Source of the DNA: Paragonimus westermani
Taxonomy: Eukaryota; Platyhelminthes; Trematoda; Plagiorchiida; Troglotrematidae
DNA: 64,000 nucleotides
Assembly (NCBI GenBank): GCA_008508345.1
Contig: QNGE01003083.1
Location: forward strand, 14,611-78,610
Reading direction: 5' to 3'
In this document: positions 11,489-23,800 of the stretch, one piece after another
Numbering within the stretch: the first letter of the stretch is position 1
Layout of the letters: each line of letters starts with the position of its first letter
Notes under the pieces: model-generated
Databases searched by the model: none
What the model saw: only the letters and a program-made list of their open reading frames with translations
What the model was told of the DNA's origin: nothing
Made by a program: the position numbers and the translations under genes

Positions 11489-14400
11489 TGACTGTTCTGG
11501 TTTATTAAAGACTCTTCGCATCACGTTTTGTATGCATACAACAGAAATATTGCGGAGTTTCAGTCATCGTTCGCAATGCTCTTGATCAGGACTACCCGAA
11601 AGCCATGTTGTTTCACAGTCTTCTCAATAATTCTCTTTTTACTCAAGTCATTTTCTTCCAGAATTTTCTTGATCATTGTTGCCACGGTCGCCGGCTTGAA
11701 TCAATGCTATACCTGATTCTTTTCAATGCATAATGTACATCGGTAGACTGAAGAGTATCTTGTAGAAAACTCCAAACTCTGTTTCTGCGGTGTTAGGTTC
11801 ATTCTAATATCCTAGATTCCTTAATAATCTCGACTAACTGTGCACCCAAGGTTCCATCCACGTTCACTCCAATTTTGTTCCTTCTGATTCACACCGGGCT
11901 AATTGGTGTATACGTGGAACCACAAATGATATTGCACTACCCACTTTTGGCGCGTTTGGTCACGCACCGCGACAGGCTAGTGCGTGTGGGAATGGTACCA
12001 GCTGTGTGTGTGTGTGTGTGGCCTCCCTGTACTGTATCGGAAACAAAGCCGATCATCTGTCTGGCACTATTTTGGGGAGTTTCAAAGTTATTCACACCGC
12101 TGGTTAGAAACATTCTCTAACACGACACTGTCACTAGCGAGCTCTATTCGTACAGTTGTTACCTCCCTATGGATCTCTACTGTTTTCTTGTTCAGTTTTA
12201 TTCTTTCTACCTTACTACATATTTTTTCTTCTGTTACTCCGTGGACTGATATCAGGACCGACGGCAGTCTGAACCATACAAACGGGTACTCCTCATTGCT
12301 AGAAGTGGCGATGATCAGAAGGGACATGGTGCTTGAAAGCCACTCCCATGTCTTTTGCAGCGACCACTTTTTCATACCTCACACCCTCTGCTTTCGCTGC
12401 CCATTAACGTCACATGTATTATCGTGTTTCAGGTTTATTCACGTCCGCAACTTTTTTTGCCAACAGGGGCCATTTGAAACCATGCGCGAACAGATTGGGC
12501 GAAAGTCACTCCAGACGCGGGACGTGCATGCCTCAGTTGGGAGTGTGTTAAGGCGAACGATCAGCTGTCTGCACCATTTCCCGTTTAACCTGAGCAACCA
12601 GAAGATCGACAATGACTGACCTTATTTATTTTCAGGTTATCGATCGTTCACCTGGGTTGTGGCGGTACCAATACCACATAGGTGCGCATCACAGATTTCA
12701 TGACTGGTAGTGTAGTCGGTTAGGGCCGGATTACGTCAATGCCAATTGATTCGTGAACAAGCCACTCCAGGCGGAACTAACCGAGCGTAATTGTTATCAC
12801 AAGATAACATCGTAGCTGTTTACCCGAGTAGGGACGGTAATTCGGAGAAGCAAACAACGTACTGTTTTGCGACTAGCAAAGCCTTTCGGTAGAAAGAAAG
12901 ACTGGGAAGCTAGTGAACGCTGAGGGAAAAACAAGGGTTCCCCCTCTCTGTGCAAATGTGTGGTGACTCGAATGTTGGGATATATCACTGGTTTCTCACA
13001 CCACTCAATTATTGAAAACCGGATCAGTGGTTCACTGTATTCAAAAGGTGGATCAGTAGCTTCGATAACAAGTAATCGGGATAGTTAGGGCCCCAGGAGT
13101 TGGGATTAAGATAATCATTTCGATTTTTATGTTGAGTACTCATCTGATCAGAAGCCTTGGGCATAAGATGAAATTTTCACTGTCTGGTTGTAGCGACTCA
13201 ACACTAGAATGCTCGCAAATAAAAGGCCAATTTTGTTGTTGGCCCATTCCCTCCTTTTGTCGCCGAGCACATCATCCCTCATAACATTTGAACTCGAAAA
13301 TCGTGCAAATCGCGTAGTCAGTATACCGGAACAACCTTCCTTATTTCGTTTATAAAGTGATAAATTCAGTTGTGATGGTGAGTTATCTATTAAAAAGTTT
13401 CGATTCTTCCCTAGACGCTTTTAACCGCTCTACCACACTCCATAATTTTTCAATTGTTTCTCATAACGAACACAGGAACAGTCCATCTAGTGGTATGCAA
13501 TACTGACATGATGCTGTTGCTAGTTCCAATTCGACAGGCATTTAATTAGTTAGTGCTCATGGTTGGTGGAGATGTTTTTCTGTTTACTGCTCATCACTAA
13601 CGCTCATGCTAGTGTCTCTTGCGTGCAAGTTACTCACTGGCCCTTGGCTGTTGTGATAATGATGATGATGGTAAGTCCGGTGCTCATATCCCGTGCATTA
13701 GAGTCTCGCGGGAAGAAGAAGAAGAATCGGTAATCGATGACATTTCAGTTGGTTAGGCACTTAACAACCAACCGAGAGTATTCGTACCTAAAGGTAGTGT
13801 CGACTGGTTTCCAAAAGCCTCTGATATGGTTTGCTCGCGTACCCAAGTGAGACGACCATGGAATCACGACTGCTTTAGTGATTGTGTGGTAATGACAAGG
13901 TAAGGTAATATAAACACAATTTACGGAACCTTGGCTGTTTTTGCTGCGATTTGCCACACTATCGATAATCATGCTGTTGAACTATTGAAATACGTGGCAG
14001 TTACCTTCAGCTTCTGTTCACCCTCCCACGATAGCGATCGTTTTTTTGTGTTTCCCCAGAGGTGTTCGTCGTGAGAATGTAGCACTCCACTCTGACCTGA
14101 CTGTATCCCTTATTTTCTGTTTGCGTTTTGTTCGCCGATGTTAGACAGTATTTACTACAGTACTTGAGCTCAAATGGCTCGTTGCAATGACGAGTAGCTT
14201 GTTTTGTTATACCTCAATTTTCGGGCAAACTCATTCGATTACAACACAGTTGTTCTTTGTCTGGTTGACTGGTTACTTCAACCTCAACACCTGCCCACTA
14301 CAAATCGTTTGAATTCATTTCTACCTCATGCTAGACATTGAAATAAGTAAGTGTGTATACCAGCTACTATAATATTTCTGAGTAGTACGGTACAGTAGAG

Positions 14401-14506
14401 ATCGCGGTCACTGAGTCGCGACTACTTGTTTGCCGCGATTTCTTCTTTCTGACTCATCTTCAACTAATTGTCATTTACTCCCTCATCCCCCACCGTGCGA
14501 TTTCAG
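11489..14506. other. Region upstream of the first seen PTP exon, no gene recognised
   Basis: No exon or repeat is firmly supported. A (TG)9 run lies at 12003-12020. Around 12095-12115 the sequence encodes SHRWLETFSNT, which faintly recalls the RTE C-terminus seen at 37190-37230. A short GAT-type run is near 13656. The missing 5' exon(s) and promoter of the phosphatase gene may lie here or further left. Confidence 0.4.
12003..12020. repeat. (TG)9 microsatellite
   Basis: A perfect TG dinucleotide run. Confidence 0.9.
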
Positions 14507-14815
14507 GGTGTTCGACCAAATGGTCATCGCTTACAAACCCCCGCAGTATTCTTTGGGCAAGCCGCCACAAGTAATCATGTCGCTGCCACCACCGCCGCTT
14601 CCACGGCTTCTGGCTCGATTTCCGATTCAAGCGATCCGGAAAACCGTGAAGATGATGAATCCGCTTGTGGCTACTCATTGGACGAAGACGATGTAATCAG
14701 CACAGGGGATTTAGACCCTTTCGCTCTATCCAGTTCTTACTCAAGTGAAACGGACGGTACAGATGCCGATTCCAACCATACAAGGCCTGATCGGCGGTCG
14801 TCCGCAGATCGCAAG
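14507..14815 (+). CDS. PTP gene, first exon seen (acidic Ser-rich N-terminal region)
   Basis: The acceptor is a pyrimidine-rich tract ending TTTCAG at 14506; the donor is AAG|GTTAGT. The frame enters and leaves in phase 0. It encodes 103 residues beginning GVRPNG and rich in Ser, Asp and Ala (SSSYSSETDGTDADS). There is no Met in this frame, so an upstream exon must supply the start if the exon is used. Membership in the gene rests on phase, composition and orientation and is less certain than for the catalytic exons. The alternative is that translation begins at the ATG at 21816 and this exon is unrelated. Confidence 0.55.
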
Positions 14816-17800
14816 GTTAGTACCCACCCGCCGTGTTTTGTTTTACTACACTGGCTTGATCAGGTTATTTATCAACTTTTGTTATAATCCACTGTCATTT
14901 GTGCTACTACTGACGTTGGAAACAAATTTTGTTACATACCGTCCTGGGGTGTCTTTCCTGTGTTTTGTCGTCGGTTTAAAATGCCCCACAGGAACTTGAT
15001 GACTGTATACGGATCAACTGGTACCTAGTAATATACAAACAGACGTACATGCCATCATAACATCTGTTATAACCACACACAAAGCGCAACGACAAACCTG
15101 TGTGTTGATCTCCAAACCATATATGAATATTGAGGTATGGAAAGCCCTAGCCAGTCGTTGAATTTCACCTTCGTTGTATGCAAACGGCCCATTATTATCT
15201 GCAAACAGTACCCTGTCCGTTGTCGAACTTCTTAGCGGACTCGGAACGCCGAAACATCGGATATTTAAAATGCGGTCATCCGTGCGGCAGTTAGCTTCAG
15301 CGCCGTCCTAAAAATTCTGAAAAGCAACTGTTAGCATTGTGTTCAAACATAGACTTAATAATGCTGGGTCGTGAGCACAACCCTACTTCACACAAGTTAC
15401 AATGTCACCAGAGATTGATCCACATAATTGCTCCTTCGCTTTCATACGCACATTCAACAGTCCAATTAAAGCTACGAACTTATCCGAACATTCCAATCTA
15501 CCAAGCGTCACCCACAGTGCCTTTTGTCTGGCGACACAAGGATGACATACGCTGGCAGTTTGCGTTTACGGCACTTTCCCTGAATCCACCGAGTAGCTAA
15601 CACTATATCGATTCTACCGCGATTCGCTCGAAATGCATGCTTCTCGTGAACATTGCTCTCCAAAACTTTCACGTTGGGTCGGTTCAGCAGGATTCTTGAT
15701 AGCATTTTTTTCAGTGAAGCTCAGCAGAATGGTTTCCTATAACTGTCGATACGTTCGGTGATATGCCTAATGGGGCGTATGCATGCGTTCACTAGACGAT
15801 AAATTATACCTCATCAACGCAGAAAGAAGACATATGTTGCTATATGTTAAGTTATATATGGCAGACAATTAGAGATAGACAGGGTATGGACACGCATACA
15901 ATCACACCACGTATTATGTCATCACCACCACGACAACCCTATAGGTTGCTTCACCCTCTTTTGTGCACATAACGCCGGCTGGTGAGCTCTAATCAGCATG
16001 TCCTAACTGACGTAACAATATTTTGAGAGTCAAATGGGACCACCTGGTGACCTGTTATCATGAGGTGTCTGGCAATCGATGATGCGGGGCTTCCGGTACC
16101 CGATTCACCGGTTTCCAGTTGTTGTGTCATACGCTGTTTTAACCAGTTTGGGACGTGTTCGGCCACATGCTGAGATAGCCGTCGGTCTGTTCTGCCTATG
16201 TAAACGTCACCGCAACTGCATGTTTTACGTTTGCGACTGATGAGAGTAAACGAAATGTTAACATATCGCAACATACTTCTTCTTTCTGCGCTGATGAAGT
16301 TATTGAAGGGAACCCAGTGTTTCAAGATAAATTACACGTAAAGCAAAAACGAGTTTTCCGACTTTGTTGGCATTTTCTATATATCGGATTTGTTAGCTAT
16401 GTTGATACCTTAATATGACCTAAGTGAGCTTCGGCCGGTATTCGAACCGCATATCCCTTCGTGGCGTGTTCCGTTATTTGGTCTAGGTAGTCACGTTGAG
16501 GGCGTGAAGGTTTCGTGTCAGTCCTCCATTGCGACACAGCTTCACTGTCCTCGGTGTCGATTACCTCTTGCAGGGACGGTCTGTTATGAGAGAAAGGTCT
16601 GTGTTTGTAACCTGTTTGAGGCAGTCATCAAAGAGTTTAGTTTGAAAGTTCAAGCAAAACAGTTAGAACACAAAGAGGGATAGATGTATGCACTTCTTAC
16701 TGGCTGTTCCGTACCAAAATTACAGTAAGTTGACTCGTTTCCTTATACCAAAGGATTAGGAGGATAATCCAGGACACGATCGTTCCTTTCAGTCACATTA
16801 AAGCTGCTACGTTCGGATGTGTTGAGCGACAAGTAATGTAGACCTGCTGGCTGCACAATCGAAACTGTATCTCCGTCTAAGAGGGGAGGATACCTGTCGA
16901 GCTCCTGAACTCCGCATCATCTGCGTATGTTAACCAAAAGTGAATCCCTTGGAACGGTCATATGGTTAACATTAAACGAAAAGAGGAACTGAGAGAATTG
17001 CATCCTGAAGAACAACTTCATGACCGTTGCAGAGGAGGATTTCTTGTGTACACATTTTAGACTTGGCACGGTTTGAAAAATAATCTCCCAACACGATTTT
17101 GAGAGGCTAGTTTGAAAGAAAGAATGGTATTGACCCGGCATTATATTTGAAAGCATTTCTGTTATCCAAGAAAATAGCACTGGTTACCTCGTTTTTAATA
17201 TCCATGACCTACGAGACTAACTAACAAGCCAGCTTATGTATCCCGGACCGGCAATAGGCAAATTGATGTGGATTTTGAATGCTGGACCATTAACAATTGT
17301 GTTCACATCACGTAATCTGCCTGCGTGCCGCCTCTGTTCACGGACCCAGTCAGGGACTAGGTAGTTATTAGTACTGATTGGTGTGCACTTTCTTAGTTGT
17401 GGAGTTTAGAAGACATCGGTCATTTTCTTCAGGCCGTGGATTTCGGAATAGATCATTCAGTAATGTCCCTCACGGAATGTATTGTTTCTATCCGTCTGCA
17501 TGCCTCGTTCGCATGTTTCGTAACGAGGGACACATTCAGCACGAGCAGTCCACATCGTTTCTGTGAGTAACCTGTCTGCCAGACCGGTTTGTTCACATGA
17601 GGTTGTGAGAAACCACCACTCACGTGTTGATCGATCAATCGGTGCATCGACCAAGGTTTTGCTTTGCGGTCTGCGATATGCTGGCATTCATACGTGTCTA
17701 GTAACATTCCATCACTGGTGACAACAGCAGTTTGCTTTTAAGAAGCACGCTTCACAGCTCACTTTTGATGGCTGATAATAACCTGGTGAGTTATTTCCTG

Positions 17801-20800
17801 TATACTTCGCTTCATGTATTTTTCTACGTAACTCTGGCTACCGTTCTCATCGGCTGGAACCTGGTCTGTAACTATCGTTGTGGTTTGTTCGATAATATCA
17901 CAACGAACTCTCCGTAGTTCTGTTTCCCTACATACGACAGCGTTCTTTGTTGTGTGCGCCACCGTTTATCCTAGACTTGAATTTACACGTTTTGTCAAAA
18001 CTCATGCTCGTCTCTATGCAGTTTTCTGTCAACTGGCCTAAAAAGATCCATTGGCGAAGAGTGCAGTGGCTTACCTAAAGAGGATCGCGAGTTTGAGCCA
18101 CACCGAGAATACCTCTGAAAAAAAGAGAAAAGATGCAAAACGCTTGAATTGGAACATTAAATCATCCACAGCTAACTAATACAAAGCACAGTTCTGCATG
18201 CATCAGACGGCAGCTAAAGTGAAATCATTTGTGGAAGTTTGACAACTTCAACGAGTACGCACTGCCTTAATCGCTTTGGTTCGGTTATCATTCTCTAAAT
18301 GTCGTTCTGATTAGCAATATCTGAGTTAGGGTGAACCTGTTACAATGACGGATATCAAGAAACGCCTAGACACCCGCACCATCATAAGTGACTTGTTTTT
18401 CTCAAATGGATCTCGTGTGAACCTTAAGGAATAAGACCCGGAGAAGTAGCGGTCACCTAATTCTGGTGTGTCACATAATAAATTCACATGAAAATGAACT
18501 ACCTTCCTCACTGATCGTATATGAGTTTGGAAGTGAAGCAAATATTGGGATTGTTGACAACAGTATCTTCATTATACGAGTTAATGTTAACGCACTTTAT
18601 GTGAACTAACGGTCATGTTTATTTTTTAATTAAAAAGTTAAACATGACCTTCATGATACAGTATACGGACAATGCTGAAGAAAAGCCAACTAGTGTGCCA
18701 CTGTGGAAGGAGGACGAATAGTTTGCCTAACGCTGGGTTACATTGATTGGCACATCGCTGTGTTCAGTGTTTCTTCGGATTATGTACAGACCATACTGGC
18801 CTGGTTGGATTTTATGGGTGCTCTTTTCAGTATACACTTTGCATTCTCAATTTGAGATGGCGTTGACCACATTTGTTATTGCAGCTGAGCCGCTTGAGGC
18901 CGTTGCTCATTTGAATGGTGTTACCCCCATCACTTCGGTAGTATCGCTGATGAGCTGTTTATGAATATAGGGGAAGAACGTGTTCCGTGCATAACTCTTC
19001 ATTTGTGACATCGGAAGGACTTTCGATTGCCTATTAAAAGTGGGTTTACAATGCATATGCAACTTCAATCTTGCTCTGTTGGTCTGAGACTAAGCCCATT
19101 TGCACGGCAGATACACTTAAACTTTCATTGTTTAGTTGCCGTCATTTCTTTCAGTCACCCTGTAAGCACCGCGGCAGGCCATCGACGTGCATTCGTGCCG
19201 GATAGTTGATGTAATGCAAATGTGTTGCATGCTGCCTGGCCCATTCACTTTGCATTCGTTAGTGTATTCACCACACCGTGTGCTGTTCACTGTGGATCCT
19301 GACAATGGTAAGAAGCCGCTGGGTTGCCAGCTGGGTTATGAAAACTTCCACCACTTTATAAGGCTTGTTTCAAGGATGTTTTCTGCCTAACTGTGGGGCG
19401 TGGCCTTTCGCATTGCTAGTGGGAACCGCTCTCGGAAATAAAGTCATATCAGTATCCGTTGCGATTCTGTATCCTGTCCTTATGAATTTTCATCGGTTTC
19501 ACGTAGTTTTTTCTTCTGCTTCCATTTGAACGTATTTGTTAATCCGTCGTTTCATGGAGTACTGTCAGATTTAGGAGTAGCTCGAACCGTTGTGTTCGTA
19601 GATTTGATTTGAGGCTGTGAATGTACGCGATGGCTTACAGGCAATGGAACTTTGTAGCGCCTAAGCGTCGGATGTTCGTGAGGTGGTCATTCTTATAGCG
19701 TTCGTTTTGACCACTGTCCTGTAAGTTGGAAACTGTAAGTGTACTTGCGGTTACTCGGATCTTCAATCCTGCTCACGCCGGCGATTGTCAACATGTTATG
19801 CATTCAAGTCTTCATGCCTGTTCAGTTTGGTGCCCAAATTAGGCGCTTTGATTTGTTCATCCATTTTCCTCATTGACTACAGGAATCCGAAAATATTTTA
19901 GCCAGTTTGGTAGATAGGTTAGTGGGTGGACATCTGAATGCAGTCCCACAGTTAGTTGTGGTGCACATTCCCTACCGTGGTAATCACACAGTCCTCTATC
20001 TGACTGGCGGAACCTGCTGGCTTGACAGAACGAAGCAATAGTGATGAAAACACCGTACACAACTACCTCATTGTTTGGTCACTTCGTAGTCTTTCCGATG
20101 GTTGAGGTCCTTCGCGATAAATGAGTCCTGTTGCAATACCGATTTCGCGAATTAAACGTTTTAATCTGCTCCCTTGATGAGTGCCTGTTTTCTGGTCGTT
20201 TGTGATAGGCTCAATGACGGTCACTTATTAGGTTGGGGTTCACGCATCCTTCCCCCTTTGTACTGGCTAGCTTGTGAGGACCATGTTTGTCATCCTCCTC
20301 AAAGACCTGGGTTGTCTACTTGTCATACAACCATGATCGAAAGAGGTAGCCCCGAATAAGAAAAGGAGGAATGGAGTGTATCTGTTTGTGGTTTTATTCA
20401 GATGTTCAACATCAATACCATTACATCTCGCTAACAACGGCTGTTCAGTCACAGATGTCAAGACCTTTCCTCTCAAACTGATTATACTGATATCTGAAGT
20501 ATTTCTCGTGCATGGAGGTTGTAAGTGACTTACATGCCCAGTGTGAGTTCTTGACTGTGACCACTCAGCTTATTAATCTCACAATATCGAGTGTTCTGGC
20601 GGCGATATTCGTTGTAAGTTGTTCCTTACAAACGTACGATGAAAGTTTACTTGAATCGTTTTTTCATCATCGATGTGTGTTAATCATTGCTAAAAGCAAC
20701 TACTTCCATTATCTAGCTATTTCGGTAGTCCTGACTTCTTTTTTATTTTCGGTGTGTACGTAACAAATGTAATTATGATTTCCTCTTGGCACAGCTTTTT

Positions 20801-23800
20801 TTTATTCACTTGCCGTGATTTATCCGACTTTCTGAGTATTTTGATTCAAAATTCACTAGCCCGTGCGAACTGTTGGTCGTTTTTTATTTACGTTTTCTTG
20901 TGAACTGTTTCACTCGTTTCAGTGAGGTTGGCATTTGAAAATGTTTTGTGCGCTCATATCTGAGGCTTACGTTTATTGCTGCGTTGCTCTATTAGATTGC
21001 ACCTTATGTGACTTCCCATGCAGAGTGTACCTGAAGCCGTTTGTGTGACTGACCCTTCCAATCAACTCTTCTGGTCACCGGGACTAAATCGAACTTGTCC
21101 ATACTCTCAGACTGTTTTTCTTTCCGATTGATCATCAGCTACATTTTTGTCGTTTATTATAAAGTCCCATCCAGGAAGGCCGTAAAAGCAAGTTCAGGGT
21201 GGACGGTATCAATTTTCCCTTTTGAATTTCAGCAACAGCGAGCTGTTTATTGCTAGCATGACGAGACAGGTTCTGGAAAAAAAATAGATGTCCTATGTGT
21301 GTGTGTGCTGGTGTTAAAGGGAGAAATGGTTCGAACATCCGATCTGTTTGGTAGTCATTAATGTATCCGCTAATTCTGGTGTGTCGAAAGCAGCGTTTAG
21401 GGAGAGATTAGAATAGATGACAGCCAATAGGTTACACAAGTAGAAACGTATTTTCTAAAAACAGCAAATGAACGTCTGTTCAAGCTTTATTTTTGGTAAC
21501 ACACAATTCGCAATTGAATTATTCTTAAGGCTTCGCCATTGTTGAATTGTGGGGACAATTGGCACCCAGACATTCGTCTATAAAGAAAATCCTTTGACTT
21601 CTCTGTGTCGTTTTATAAGTAGTACACGCATTATTAACTGTATAGCGTTCACGAGCGAATACAAATCGTACATACGGCTTGAAGTTTAAAAAAGTTGTGT
21701 TGCCTTCAGTTGGCCGCGGGCACTAAGTGGTTGTTCGAACATTTTGTGCGGATTTATAGTTTGGTACTTTTTACGGATTTCCTCCTTGAATTCGTTATTC
21801 CCCTCATTGTAGGATATGTCGACCTCTTTTTATTCGAAACCTAAAGAAGAAGCTGCTTCCAAGCGTCGTAAAGGATCTGCTATATCTGACATCTCTCCCT
21901 GTGGACATATTGACGAACCCTCCAGTCATCCTCCAGCTTGCCCACGTGAGGACCACGCGGACACACCCACTCCGCCATCTGTGGTCAAACGGCTTGTCTT
22001 TCCTGTCACTTTTCATTCTGACTCGGCAGACCTAAACCGACCGCCAGGCACAGCCACAATGACTAGACCGTCTACCGTGGCTTCCTCCCTGGACAACGAT
22101 ATGGGTTTCAGTGAGAATCCAGTTTCACCGTTGATTGTGGAATCCACCACACCGACAACGGACGTGCCGCACTATCCGGCTGCCAATTTGAGACATGCGG
22201 GTGATGATAGTAATGGTGGTGGTGGTACTGTTTATACCAAATCTGACTCGGTCAACAAGTATCGTAATTCCGCCGGAGCGGAATCCTCGTGTTCTTCAAC
22301 TACTTCGTTCTTTTCCACGGGTTCTGCTGGCTTGTCCTCAGTATTTAGCACTCAGTCAGCTGATTGTAGCCCGACCGGGGATCAACTGTTCCCCCGTGTC
22401 CCTGTTGCACGTGGTGGTAGTCTGTCCGTGAAACAGTACAAATTGGATGGGACTCGTTCTGTGTCGGTTATGGATCGGAGTATTTGGCCAGACAACAACC
22501 CGCAGATACGGCGAATTGCTCCACTTGCGGAAGATGAAATTGGTGATCAGACCATCCGTCATGAAAAACAGGCTGTACATGAAATGATGGAAGAGGACAA
22601 AGAATTTGGTGAGATCATTGTTAATGTGCTCGCTCGTTCGTTTGTGATATGCTTACTGATTCGTGGGTTTCCATCAATGGTTCAGAAAAGTATATCACTT
22701 CCTGCATTCTAGCATATGATAAATGTGCGCAATTTAGCTACATAAATCCTACTTTTCGTTACACGGAAACGTTACAGCGCTTGTTTTCTAATTACACTGA
22801 ATAAGTGTTCTTCCGAACACTTCACTACCGTTGCCTCGTTGTTTTTGTTTATTTCCATAGACTTCACAGTTTTGCTACCGACTTCTATATGCAACAACTC
22901 TCTCTATGTATGTGTTATACCTCTCGTTTCTTTTGGGAACTTTTTACCCTTCAGTTGAAAGTTGCCTTTCCAAACCCTACTTTCTGAGGACTGATGAAAA
23001 ATGAAGGCTTCTCGCCAGACCTCACCCAACTGTTCGACACAGTTAATGTTAAGACTTGATAGTATTCGGGGGCGTAACATTTCCGATGGTAGATTCAGGA
23101 AATAGAAGTTTTAATATGACTCAGTTATTTCATAAATTTCCCCAATCGCAAACGTGCAAACAGATCGGGTTTCAAGTCAACAGGTTTGGGTTAGAACAAC
23201 TTCTCTTTGAATATCAGAAATCGTGTACTTGTATAATTTCCGTCAGAGTAAATTCAAACCAAATGTTAGTTGTTTTGTACACAAAAATGTGACCTGTCAC
23301 AATCAGTAGTTGATACTCATCGCTGTTGCGTTCATCTGTTCCCTTCGAAATCACTTCGTAGTTTTTGGTGCAAAAGTGACACATTCAACCCCCCCCACTG
23401 GCGTTTGCGATCAGCCGTGGAGTCAATCGAATAGTGGTTGCTTAAGATTACGCGTTCGAGCCACCCCCTTGTCTAGTCTTAAACCAATAGCTCTGCATTT
23501 GCCAAACTAGTTTTATTACGCTTCTGATATTTTTATGCACTAAGCCGTACCTATGGGTACAATGGCTCGGGCTGCACTGCACTGACACTCCCAAACCGTT
23601 ACCGTAGCCCTGTTAGCCGTACTGTATTTTTGTGAATGTTCCTCATCAACCTGTCTGCTAGTATGCCGCAACATTAATCATCATTCTCAACACTGATCAC
23701 TGTCACCACACGAATTTATCTGTGGGTTGATGAAGTAATAGGCTTGCAGCGAAAATTCGGAGGTTCTTCCAGAGGCCTCTTGTTCTCTATAAAAAACAGG

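Larger units (their letters stand above)
14816..21812 (+). other. PTP intron (6997 bp)
   Basis: GTTAGT...TTGTAG. It contains a minus-strand Penelope-like GIY-YIG fragment (15993-16325) and a tRNA-like SINE piece near 16430-16530. The rest shows no gene or known repeat; the open frames in it are short and without family signatures. Confidence 0.55.

Noticed and set aside
12085..12125. RTE C-terminal remnant (HRWLETFSN)
   Set aside because: Only about ten residues resemble the motif; too short to annotate as an element.
11984..12619. 211-codon open frame on the plus strand
   Set aside because: It starts in a (TG)n region, has no family signature or convincing splice context, and is composed of irregular low-information sequence. 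At most it includes a trace of an RTE C-terminus near 12100.
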